Shown: positions 18,551 to 26,145 of the stretch, piece by piece
How the letters are laid out: each line of letters starts with the position of its first letter
Position numbering within the stretch: position 1 is the first letter of the stretch
Assembly: GCA_030765645.1 (NCBI GenBank)
Contig: JAVCCE010000056.1
Span: forward strand, 1 to 60,815
Length of the DNA stretch: 60,815 nt
Direction: 5' to 3'
Source of the DNA: Candidatus Hinthialibacter antarcticus
GTDB taxonomy: Bacteria; Hinthialibacterota; Hinthialibacteria; Hinthialibacterales; Hinthialibacteraceae
Position numbers and translations under genes: made by a program
Notes under the pieces: model-generated
Seen by the model: the letters and a program-made list of their open reading frames with translations, nothing else
Told to the model about the DNA's origin: nothing
The model's database searches: none

Positions 18551-18582
18551 CAAGGGCAAGGCCGCGAAGCGGGCAGCCCTTG
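18551..18582. repeat. R1-family nested hairpin
   Basis: Outer arms CAAGGGC and GCCCTTG are the same as in the 99-bp repeat, but the inner stem is CCGC-GAA-GCGG. Almost the same sequence recurs at 58702-58733. It starts 24 bases after the ParD-like stop codon. Confidence 0.8.
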
Positions 18583-18694
18583 ATAATTTTTCCCTCATCC
18601 TAACCTTCTCCCAGAGGGAGAAGGGATTTGGTTGTCACTCCACTTAGCGTTGGCGTCATTCACGAGCGCAGCAAAAGCAGCCCACCGGAATGAA

Positions 18695-19183
18695 CTACAC
18701 GACGCACAGACATGCAATGAAATAGAATATTGCACTTAGAACCGAAAAAAATGTCCGAATATGGTTCCAATTAGTCCAGGTGCGGCAGTATTCGAGCCAA
18801 TAGGTCTCCGTTTCTTTGTCCTCAAAATTCATCGAATCTAATCGTTGATTCATTGGCACATTACAGACGCCTGTGACTAAAATTACGCCAAAGAAATAAG
18901 TAAGCCCTCCAGCAAGGGTCCACCAAAATTCATTGTGAGTCGCGTAGAAAAATGAAAAAATCATAAGTGAAAATGAATAAGGAACCATCCCCATCAACAA
19001 GACCATAAAAATGGAACGGTATACCTTCCGGTTGATGAGTTGCATACATTCAATGCCGGCAGCGGGATTGGCGGCGTCAAGCGATCGCATGATGAAATCG
19101 GAAAACGCTAAAAATATTCCCGCCACGAGTCCGCATGATAATGCGGCGATGCTGCATCCAATTAGTAATAAATGAGTCGTCAT
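18695..19183 (-). CDS. DUF1772 (anthrone-oxygenase-like) membrane protein
   Basis: This 162-residue protein has four hydrophobic helices (LLLIGCSIAALSCGLVAGIFLAF, a helix at about 55-80, TLAGGLTYFFGVILVTG and a C-terminal helix). The features NVPMNQRLD and YCRTWTNWNHIRT(F) between helices 3 and 4 match the DUF1772/anthrone oxygenase-like family. The start at 19183 is set by GGGAG at proper spacing. Most bacterial members have no proven activity. Nothing in the neighbourhood suggests a pathway. Confidence 0.78.
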   Translation of the reverse strand: MTTHLLLIGCSIAALSCGLVAGIFLAFSDFIMRSLDAANPAAGIECMQLINRKVYRSIFMVLLMGMVPYSFSLMIFSFFYATHNEFWWTLAGGLTYFFGVILVTGVCNVPMNQRLDSMNFEDKETETYWLEYCRTWTNWNHIRTFFSVLSAIFYFIACLCVV

Positions 19184-19386
19184 TTTTACGCTCCCAAGCA
19201 CTTAAAATCAGCGTTATTTTGAGGCGATTGTAGGCCAAGGCCGCGAAGCGGGCTTCGCTTTGCTCGCGATGACGCGAATGGCAGTTTTTTTCTTCATTTG
19301 CAAAAAAGTCGTATTATGGTAGTTTTATATATACTTGCCCGCAATTGTTCCTGCGGCTATTTCGATTCATATTTGGTAAAGGGGCT

Positions 19387-20010
19387 ATGAAAATTTTAAA
19401 CTCATGTCGTGGATTTACATTGATTGAACTTTTGATTGTGGTGGCGATAATCGGCATCCTCGCGGCGATTGCGGTGCCTAATTTTCTGAATGCCCAAGTC
19501 CGCGCCAAACTCTCGCGCGTCTATGCCGACCAACAGGCGCTTTCAACCGCGATCCAGATGTATAGTTTCGATCATGGCCGCTCGCCGATTGGTTCACTTG
19601 AGGGCGTTTCGCTGGGAATCTATTCCGCCAATGATCGCCAGGCGCTCAAGGCGTTGACTACGCCGACAGCCTATATGGGCGCATTGCCCTTTGACCCATT
19701 TATGAAAGGCGCTGGCGGGACGCTCGATTCCGACACCAACCGGGCGTCATTTACCTACAACAGTATGGAAAACCCTGATTGGCGCGGCGGCAACTACCAA
19801 ATGGCTTATGAAGCGGGCTATCGCTGGTATATGTTTTCGCCCGGCCCGGCGAATACTCAAGGCGCGCCTTGGCCAGACTATTTGCTGGCGTCAAATAACG
19901 CCCGCTACAGTGGTCAGCCCGAAGACCCCAAAGACCGCGTTTACAAAGCAAGCAACGGTATCTCGTCACAGGGGTGGATTATCCGCTCCAGCGCGGGGCA
20001 GTATGAATAA
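19387..20010 (+). CDS. Pseudopilin (type II secretion/type IV pilus-like)
   Basis: This 207-residue protein carries a prepilin leader: a short basic start MKILNSCRG, cleavage before FTLIELLIVVAIIGILAAIA, then PNFLNAQVRAKLSRV. The conserved Glu at +5 of the mature protein is present. The C-terminal region (about 60-207) is a globular head with YSFDHGRSPIG and a Gly/Asn/Ser-rich loop. It would be exported, processed by prepilin peptidase and assembled in a pseudopilus. AAGGGG precedes the ATG at 19387. Only five bases separate its stop from a 176-bp repeat that also ends a truncated pseudopilin at 55498-55701. Confidence 0.9.
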   Translation: MKILNSCRGFTLIELLIVVAIIGILAAIAVPNFLNAQVRAKLSRVYADQQALSTAIQMYSFDHGRSPIGSLEGVSLGIYSANDRQALKALTTPTAYMGALPFDPFMKGAGGTLDSDTNRASFTYNSMENPDWRGGNYQMAYEAGYRWYMFSPGPANTQGAPWPDYLLASNNARYSGQPEDPKDRVYKASNGISSQGWIIRSSAGQYE

Positions 20011-20014
20011 ATCT

Positions 20015-20190
20015 GGTTCATCCGGTAAGTGAGTACTTGCATTGATGGATGGTCATGATTTTGATTACGAAAACGTATCCCGGCGTATCAATAATTGAAA
20101 AACCAATTCAGGCATGGGTGCAACTCTGGGAGCGCCTGTGCATAAGGGTCTGAAAGCCCGCACTGAAGCGAGCAGAGTTGTACCCATGCC
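20015..20190 (+). repeat. Repeat R2, pilin-associated copy
   Basis: This segment of about 176 bp begins GGTTCATCCGGTAAG right after the pseudopilin stop and recurs in reverse orientation at 55341-55515. Its second half (20111-20190) is a long imperfect hairpin with GGCATGGGTGCAACTCTG at one end and CAGAGTTGTACCCATGCC at the other. The rest of 20191-20431 shows no gene and is AT-rich. Confidence 0.85.
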
Positions 20191-20431
20191 ACATGCGATG
20201 AAACCTCAATTCAATTTATAAAAAAGCACTCAATTTACGGAAGAACCATATTACAATATGCTGCAAACAGTACCTATAATATGCGCTTGATGAAAAGACA
20301 ACAAAAATATTACTGAATAAATCAGATTTAAAACGCTTCGTTTTTGGCGGCTAAGTGCTTTAATTTATTTAATACACAAAAACATTAATATATATTCGTT
20401 GAAACAACGCACACACTAAGGAACTGAAGAT

Positions 20432-21886
20432 ATGAGCGAAGCTCCAACCAGAAAAATCACACTCATTCCCGGCGACGGCATTGGCCCTGAAGTGGTCAAC
20501 GCGGCGCGCAAGATCATCGAAGCCGCTGGCGTGAAAGTTGAATGGGAAGAATGCGAAGCCGGCGCTGTTGTCTTTAAAAAAGGCTTGGCCTCCGGCGTCC
20601 CCCAAGAAACCATCGATTCAATTCACCGAACGCGGGTCGCGCTGAAAGGGCCGCTGCAGACGCCCGTCGGCTATGGCGAGAAAAGCGCCAACGTCACCTT
20701 GCGCAAAATGTTTGAGACTTACGGCAACATCCGCCCGGTGCGCGAGATGCCCAGCGTGGCGACGCCCTTCGTCGGACACGACGTGGACGTAGTTGTCGTT
20801 CGCGAAAACGTCGAAGACCTCTACGCCGCCATTGAGCACATGCAAACCCCCGGCGTTGCGCAGGGGTTGAAACTCATCAGCCAAAAAGGCTCCGAAAAAA
20901 TCATGCGGCTGGCGTTTGAATACGCCCGCTCGCAGGGCCGCAAACTGGTGCACTGCGCGACCAAAGCCAACATCATGAAACTCACCGAAGGCACGTTTAA
21001 GCGCGTTTTCGAACGGGTCGCGCCAGAATACCCCGACATCGAAGCGCAACACATCATTATTGATAACTGTGCGCACAAACTCACCATGCACCCGGGCCAG
21101 TTCGACATCATCGTCACCACCAACATGAACGGCGACATCCTTAGTGATTTGTCGTCTGCCTTGGTGGGCGGACTCGGCTTCGCGCCTTCAGCAAACATCG
21201 GCAACGAAGTCGCCATGTTTGAAGCCGTCCACGGCACCGCGCCCGACATCGCGGGCACTGGCAAAGCCAACCCGACCGCGCTGGTTCTTTCCGCGATCAT
21301 GATGCTGCAACACATCGCCGAATTTGAGGCCGCTTCGCAAATCGAACACGCGTTGTTCGCCACGCTCGAAGAAGGCAACAAACTCACCAGTGACGTCATC
21401 GGTTCGCGCGGCGTCACCACCGACGAATTCACCGCCGCCATCATTGAGAACCTGGGCAAGAAGAGCACGAAAGTATCCGACCGCGAGTTTAAGCCCATTC
21501 TTTTGCCGCAAGTGACCCGCGACCCCGACATGGTCAAGGCAGAAAAACGCGAAGTCATCGGCGCTGACATCTTCATCGAAGAAGGCTGCACGGCGGGCGA
21601 CCTGGGCGAAGACCTCAAAGCGCTGACGGTAGGAACGCCGTTGTTGCTCAAAATGATCTCAAACCGCGGTACGCAAGTCTTTCCGCTGACCGATAATTTA
21701 ACCGACTGCGTCGATCACTGGCGCTGCCGCTTTTTGTTGGACAAAAAAATGGACGCCGATGAAGCCGACGGCGTCATTACTGATTTTCTGGTCCTCCTGC
21801 GCGGCAAACACCGCTGGATGCACGTCGAGAAGTTGCAGGTTTTTGACGGAGAAAACGCCTTCACCAAAGCGCAAGGCGAAGATTAA
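20432..21886 (+). CDS. icd: NADP-dependent isocitrate dehydrogenase
   Basis: This is a 484-residue enzyme of the isocitrate/isopropylmalate dehydrogenase family, which decarboxylates isocitrate to 2-oxoglutarate in the TCA cycle. The motifs are ITLIPGDGIGPEV at the start, the substrate-binding ANVTLRKMFETYGNIRPVR, the Tyr/Lys region DLYAAIEH and KANIMK, the metal-binding DILSDLSSALVGGLG, and EAVHGTAPDIAGTGKANPTA for the cofactor site. A C-terminal extension of about 140 residues (from about 345) matches the longer type known from Thermus and Rickettsia. The start follows GAACTGAAG. An opposite-strand 276-codon frame is a shadow. Confidence 0.92.
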   Translation: MSEAPTRKITLIPGDGIGPEVVNAARKIIEAAGVKVEWEECEAGAVVFKKGLASGVPQETIDSIHRTRVALKGPLQTPVGYGEKSANVTLRKMFETYGNIRPVREMPSVATPFVGHDVDVVVVRENVEDLYAAIEHMQTPGVAQGLKLISQKGSEKIMRLAFEYARSQGRKLVHCATKANIMKLTEGTFKRVFERVAPEYPDIEAQHIIIDNCAHKLTMHPGQFDIIVTTNMNGDILSDLSSALVGGLGFAPSANIGNEVAMFEAVHGTAPDIAGTGKANPTALVLSAIMMLQHIAEFEAASQIEHALFATLEEGNKLTSDVIGSRGVTTDEFTAAIIENLGKKSTKVSDREFKPILLPQVTRDPDMVKAEKREVIGADIFIEEGCTAGDLGEDLKALTVGTPLLLKMISNRGTQVFPLTDNLTDCVDHWRCRFLLDKKMDADEADGVITDFLVLLRGKHRWMHVEKLQVFDGENAFTKAQGED

Positions 21887-21933
21887 TATAGACTGGCGAG
21901 TTTTTGATCGACCGTTAAAATTCCATTTAAGGA

Positions 21934-21961
21934 TTGACACGGCGCGGCTGAAACTTACAAT
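21934..21961 (+). promoter_or_regulatory. Sigma-70-type promoter of leuA
   Basis: TTGACA (21934-21939) and TACAAT (21956-21961) are separated by 16 bases, five to six matches each to the consensus hexamers. It sits just before the T-box leader, so transcription should start near 21968. Confidence 0.75.
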
Positions 21962-21967
21962 AAGGTA

Positions 21968-22237
21968 AATTGTCAGAAAGACAGTGAAGAGGAGTAGTAA
22001 GCGTCACTGCGAACATACAGAGAGCCGAAATTTGCTGAGAACCGGTTGTTCGAGCCGCTGAACTCGCCTTGGAGTCGCCTTCGCAAACGCCGAAAGGCTT
22101 GTAGTTGAGGCCGGGTCGCGCCCGTCATCACGCGTAACGAAGGGCGGTTGGGTTTCCAATCGCTGAACCAGGGTGGTACCACGAGGAACGCACAACGCCT
22201 CGTCCCTGCAATACGGGACGGGGCGTTTTCTATTTTT
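21968..22237 (+). promoter_or_regulatory. T-box riboswitch (leucine type) of leuA
   Basis: The leader has the hallmarks of a tRNA-sensing T-box. A stem I region contains AGGAGTAGTAAG and the AGAGAG distal motif (near 22018-22024). A likely specifier codon CTC (leucine) lies at 22063-22065, in GAACTCGCC. The T-box sequence GGGTGGTACCACG is at 22171-22183. The TGGT within it would pair with an uncharged tRNA 3' end ACCA, and leucine tRNAs carry A73. A strong hairpin with a T run follows (22194-22237). The expected effect is readthrough into leuA when uncharged tRNA-Leu accumulates. The specifier position is my reading by alignment to the family and has not been computed. Confidence 0.88.
22194..22237 (+). 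terminator. T-box regulated terminator
   Basis: AACGCCTCGTCCC pairs with GGGACGGGGCGTT around an 8-base loop, with one G-T pair, followed by TTCTATTTTT. The left part overlaps the antiterminator region, as expected for a T-box switch. Confidence 0.88.
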
Positions 22238-22288
22238 CGCCCATTTTCGCAAGTAGCAAATAAGCAATACCGAAAGGAGGTGGGTTCC

Positions 22289-22396
22289 GTGCTCGCCCTA
22301 ACAGACGAAAGCGACCTTAGCGACTTAACAGACTTAACCAAGGCCCAATCGGCGGCGCAACCCACCGCCCAACACAGAAAGAGGATAATCACATGA
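22289..22396 (+). CDS. Candidate leucine-rich leader ORF coupled to leuA
   Basis: This 35-codon ORF starts with GTG seven bases after a near-perfect AAGGAGGT (22274-22281). It begins VLALTDESDLSDLTDLTK, with five leucines in the first 16 codons, written CTC, CTA, CTT, TTA and TTA. Its TGA (22394-22396) overlaps the leuA ATG as ATGA, so ribosomes finishing it could reinitiate on leuA. It lies downstream of the T-box terminator. It could be a leader peptide adding translational control by leucine, or a chance reading of a short repeat (GACTTAACAGACTTAAC). The excellent ribosome site and the exact overlap favour translation. Confidence 0.5.
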   Translation: MLALTDESDLSDLTDLTKAQSAAQPTAQHRKRIIT

Positions 22397-23940
22397 GCAA
22401 GCCCAATGACAAAATCATTGTTTTTGATACCACCCTGCGCGACGGCGAACAGTCGCCCGGGTTCAGCATGAACATCAAAGAGAAAATCGAATTCGCCTTT
22501 CAATTGAAGCGCCTGGGCGTCGACGTGATCGAGGCGGGCTTCCCTATTTCGTCTGAAGGCGATTTTGAAGCGGTCAAAGCGGTCGCCAAACAAGTTGACG
22601 GCCCGCAAATTTGCGGCTTGGCGCGCGCGTTAGAGAAAGACATCGACCGATGCTGGGAAGCCGTACAGCATTCCAACAATCCGCGCATCCATACCTTCAT
22701 CGCCACCAGCGACGTGCACCGTGAAAAGAAGTTGAAGAAGACCGAAGCCCAGGTACGCGACATGGCGGTCAAGGCGGTTAAACACGCCCGCCAATACACC
22801 GACAACGTCGAGTTCTCCACCGAAGACGCCGCGCGCACCGGACGCGAATATATCTGCACCGTCATCGAAGCCGCCATCGACGCTGGCGCCGCAACCATTA
22901 ACGTCCCCGATACGGTGGGCTACTCAAACCCGTGGGAATTCGGCTCGCTGATCGAATATATCTTCGAGCATGTGCCCAACGTCAACGACGCCGTCATCAG
23001 CGTCCATTGCCATAACGACATGGGCTTGGCGGTGCCCAACTCACTGGCCGCCGTACGAGCGGGCGCGCGCCAGATCGAGTGCACCATCAACGGCATCGGC
23101 GAACGCGCCGGAAACGCCTCGCTCGAAGAATTGGTAATGAACATCGTCACCCGGCAGGATTGCTTCCCTTACAAGGTTGACGTGAAAACTGAGCAGATTT
23201 ATCCGACCAGCCGTTTGCTGACCCGCTTCACGGGCATCGGCGTACAGCCCAACAAGGCCATCGTCGGCGCCAACGCCTTCGCGCACGAAGCGGGCATCCA
23301 TCAGGACGGCGTCCTCAAAGAACGCACGACGTATGAAATCATGTCGCCGGAATCCGTCGGCTGGGCAGGCAGTTCGATGGTGCTGGGCAAACACTCCGGG
23401 CGCCACGCCTTCGCGACCCGCATTCAGGAACTGGGCTTCCATTTGGAAGACAAAGAACTGGAAGACGCCTTCAACGCCTTCAAAGATTTGGCGGATTTGA
23501 AGAAAACCGTCTTCGATGAAGACCTGATCGCCATCGTCGGCTCGCAGGCGCAATCCGAAGAAAACTGGAAATTCAAATACAACCACTTGTGGTATTCGAG
23601 CGACCCCGACAAGAAGCCGAAAGCCAAGGTCAAACTCGAAACCGCCGATGGGATCATCGAAGGCGAGAGCGACGGCGACGGCGCAGTTGATGCGGCGTTT
23701 TCCAGCATCAAAACGCTGACCAATATGGAAGACGCCGTCTTGATTGACTATCACGTTGGCGCAGTCACGCGAGGCGCGGACGCACAAGGTTCAGCGAACC
23801 TGGTGTTGCGCAACGGCGACAAGCAGGCGACCGGACGCGGCGTCGATACCGACGTGGTACGCGCCAGCGCGAAGGCCTTCGTCAACGCGGTCAACAAACT
23901 CGTCGCCGACAGCGGCAAAGAAAAAACAGAGGTGGTGTGA
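22393..23940 (+). CDS. leuA: 2-isopropylmalate synthase
   Basis: This 515-residue enzyme condenses acetyl-CoA with 2-oxoisovalerate, the first step of leucine synthesis. The DRE-TIM barrel signature TTLRDGEQSPGFSM is at residues 11-24. The metal-binding HCHNDMGLAVPNSLAAV is present, as are NGIGERAGNASLEE and KHSGRHAF. The C-terminal LeuA regulatory domain (about 370-515), which senses leucine in this family, is complete. AAAGAGG precedes the ATG. Leucine control is therefore visible at two levels: the T-box leader and the allosteric domain. Confidence 0.95.
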   Translation: MSKPNDKIIVFDTTLRDGEQSPGFSMNIKEKIEFAFQLKRLGVDVIEAGFPISSEGDFEAVKAVAKQVDGPQICGLARALEKDIDRCWEAVQHSNNPRIHTFIATSDVHREKKLKKTEAQVRDMAVKAVKHARQYTDNVEFSTEDAARTGREYICTVIEAAIDAGAATINVPDTVGYSNPWEFGSLIEYIFEHVPNVNDAVISVHCHNDMGLAVPNSLAAVRAGARQIECTINGIGERAGNASLEELVMNIVTRQDCFPYKVDVKTEQIYPTSRLLTRFTGIGVQPNKAIVGANAFAHEAGIHQDGVLKERTTYEIMSPESVGWAGSSMVLGKHSGRHAFATRIQELGFHLEDKELEDAFNAFKDLADLKKTVFDEDLIAIVGSQAQSEENWKFKYNHLWYSSDPDKKPKAKVKLETADGIIEGESDGDGAVDAAFSSIKTLTNMEDAVLIDYHVGAVTRGADAQGSANLVLRNGDKQATGRGVDTDVVRASAKAFVNAVNKLVADSGKEKTEVV

Positions 23941-24026
23941 GCACGGTTTTGTCATTGCTTAGTTTTTGTCGGGTGGGTTCTTAATCCCATCGGTTCAACC
24001 ATCCAATTAACCGTAATATTTAATAG

Positions 24027-24063
24027 GGCGGGCTTGTTCGCGGCGACGAATAACCCGCCTTTT
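24027..24063 (+). terminator. Terminator of leuA
   Basis: GGCGGG (24027-24032) and CCCGCC (24054-24059) bracket a loop with a smaller TTCG/CGAA stem and are followed by TTTT. Confidence 0.7.
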
Positions 24064-24146
24064 CATTTATATAGTGGTTGCCCGAATTTAAGCCCGCACC
24101 GAAGCGAGACGCGCCCAACCTGTCGCCAAAACGCCTTCATGCAATC

Positions 24147-24178
24147 AAAAAAAAATCCGCACCAGAGCGATGCGGATT
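24147..24178 (-). terminator. Terminator of the amt-PII pair
   Basis: AATCCGCA (24154-24161) and TGCGGATT (24171-24178) form a stem with a run of eight or more T on the minus strand, 60 bases beyond the PII stop. A GC-rich inverted pair at 24193-24216 (GGCGGG/CCCGCC) lies between it and the gene. Confidence 0.78.
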
Positions 24179-24236
24179 GGTAGTCAAAAACCCGGCGGGA
24201 GCAGTCGCGCCCCCGCCAGTTAATTTGTTGGTTCAA

Positions 24237-24575
24237 TTAGAGCGCTTCGTTTGAGCGCTCACCGGTGCGGATACGGACCGCATCGTTAAGATCATAGATA
24301 AACATTTTGCCGTCGCCGACCTGCCCGGTGTTCACCGCGCTGCGAATGGTGTCGATCACGCGTTCGGTCATGTCTTTCTTCACGACGACTTCAACCTTGA
24401 TCTTGGGTTGAAACTCGACGGTGTATTCGCGCCCGCGATAAATTTCCTGGTGACCGCGCTGACGGCCATAGCCGCGCACTTCGGTCACGGTCATACCGAC
24501 GACGCCCAGTTCTTCGAGGGCCGTTTTCATCGCGTCTAATTTATGCGGACGAATAATGGCTTCAATTTTATTCAT
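24237..24575 (-). CDS. PII nitrogen signalling protein, copy 1
   Basis: This is a 112-residue PII protein (GlnB/GlnK family), a trimeric sensor of 2-oxoglutarate and ATP/ADP that binds targets such as Amt channels. The start MNKIEAIIRPHKLD, the T-loop GYGRQRGHQEIYRGREYTV with Tyr51 (the uridylylation site in other bacteria), and the nucleotide motif TGQVGDGKMFI are conserved. It starts four bases after the stop of the ammonium channel gene, so the two are coupled. The ATG at 24575 is preferred to an upstream extension. Adjacency to amt favours a GlnK role. Confidence 0.92.
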   Translation of the reverse strand: MNKIEAIIRPHKLDAMKTALEELGVVGMTVTEVRGYGRQRGHQEIYRGREYTVEFQPKIKVEVVVKKDMTERVIDTIRSAVNTGQVGDGKMFIYDLNDAVRIRTGERSNEAL

Positions 24576-24579
24576 GATG

Positions 24580-25944
24580 TTACTCCCTGTAGGAGCCAAT
24601 CGGGCTCATTCCCGTATCGGCATGATTATACGCCACTTCTCCGTGAACGCTTAGGTCAAGACCCATGGTTTCGTCTTGTTCGGCAACCCGCAACGGCATG
24701 AACAGGCCAATGACTTTCAAGAAGATAAACGTCCAGACGCCCGCCCACGCAGCAGCAGCAACAACGCTGACAAACTGAATCCAGACTTGATTGGCGTTGC
24801 CTGCGATCAACCCTTCTGCGCCGACCGTCGCGAAAATGCCGGTGGCAATTGCGCCCCAGGTTCCCGCCAGGCCGTGTACACCGAACACGTCGAGCGAGTC
24901 ATCGTAACCAAACATCGGCTTCAACGTATTCACGCCGATGAAACTCACCACGCCTGCGCCAACGCCGATCACGATCGAAGGCAACACTTCAACCCAACCC
25001 GCTGCGGGAGTAATTCCGACCAAGCCCGCTACAGCGCCCGTTGCGCAACCCAGCAGCGTGGGCTTGCCGTTGGTAATCCATTCGATCAACGCCCAGGTCA
25101 ATCCCCCCGCTGCAGCAGCCGTATTGGTGTTAATGAAAGCCAGCGCCGCCAAACCATCAGCAGCCAACGCGCTGCCCGCGTTGAAGCCAAACCAGCCCAC
25201 CCAAAGCAACGCAGCGCCGATCAGGGTCAAGACAATGCTATGAGGCGGTTTGATGCTATTGGGGAAACCGTTACGCTTACCAACCAGCATACAGGCCACC
25301 AGGGCGGAAAACCCGGAACTAATATGGACCACCGTGCCGCCCGCGAAATCAAGCGCATGGCTCTCACCCCATAAACCGCCCGGCCCTAACCAACCGCCGC
25401 CCCACACCCAATGGCACAAGGGAGCATAAACGATGGTCGTCCAGAGAAGCATGAAGATCACATAAGCGCCGAATGTCATACGCTCAGCAATGGCGCCGCT
25501 AATCAACGCGAAGGTGATGATAGCGAACGTCCCTTGGAACATGACCCAAAGCAGGTGCGGGATCGTCAAACCGGGAGCGACGTCCTCGTAGCCGATTCCC
25601 TGCAAGCCGAAGTAATTCAGCCCGCCGATAAACTGATTGACGTCATCGCCAAACGAAAGCGTATAGCCAATCAACACCCAATGAATGCTGATAAAACACA
25701 GCGCGAAAAAACTGTGCATCAGCGTCGAGAGAACATTGCGTTGACTGACGAGACCGCCATAGAACAACGCCAGACCCGGCGCCGTCATCATAATGACGAA
25801 CGCAGTCGAAACGAGAATCCAGGCGGTGTTGCCTGAATCAATCGCCGCTTCTTCTTGCGCAAACGCAGGAACCGCAGCGAGCACGAGAAGTACGGCGAGA
25901 AAACCAATACGACGGAGAACGAGAGATGCTTCAAAACAGTTCAT
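24580..25944 (-). CDS. amt: Ammonium transporter, copy 1
   Basis: This is an Amt/MEP/Rh channel of about 454 residues. An N-terminal signal peptide (MNCFEASLVLRR, then FLAVLLVLAAVPAFAQ) is followed by eleven membrane helices. Conserved features include MTAPGLALFYGGLV, HWVLIGYTLSFG, DFAGGTVVHISSG with the first pore His, and FGVHGLAGTWGAIATG with the second. The GGGAGGT site fixes the start at 25944. It is followed by a PII gene, the classic amt-glnK arrangement. No sigma-54 promoter was found in the 200 bases upstream, unlike the second copy. Confidence 0.93.
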   Translation of the reverse strand: MNCFEASLVLRRIGFLAVLLVLAAVPAFAQEEAAIDSGNTAWILVSTAFVIMMTAPGLALFYGGLVSQRNVLSTLMHSFFALCFISIHWVLIGYTLSFGDDVNQFIGGLNYFGLQGIGYEDVAPGLTIPHLLWVMFQGTFAIITFALISGAIAERMTFGAYVIFMLLWTTIVYAPLCHWVWGGGWLGPGGLWGESHALDFAGGTVVHISSGFSALVACMLVGKRNGFPNSIKPPHSIVLTLIGAALLWVGWFGFNAGSALAADGLAALAFINTNTAAAAGGLTWALIEWITNGKPTLLGCATGAVAGLVGITPAAGWVEVLPSIVIGVGAGVVSFIGVNTLKPMFGYDDSLDVFGVHGLAGTWGAIATGIFATVGAEGLIAGNANQVWIQFVSVVAAAAWAGVWTFIFLKVIGLFMPLRVAEQDETMGLDLSVHGEVAYNHADTGMSPIGSYRE

Positions 25945-26145
25945 TGGGTAACCTCCCAAAAATAAAAATTACTTGGCATTATGCACATTGAACGAAGATA
26001 TTACAAGAATAAGAGGACAAAATCGCCCAAGTAGAAGCAAGACACATAGCAGATTAGAATTAAGTTAGTTAAATCAAATCTGTCAATTAAAACCTATACA
26101 GAAATCAACCGAACCGAACTTTTTTAAAAAGATCGCGCCCATTTT

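Noticed and set aside
19231-19275. Possible R1 hairpin copy (CCAAGGCCGCGAAGCGGGCTT)
   Set aside because: Only the inner CCGC-GAA-GCGG stem is shared and the outer arms are missing; it may be a different common repeat.
20821-21651. 276-codon frame opposite icd
   Set aside because: Shadow of the conserved icd gene; low-complexity Ser/Met-rich translation.
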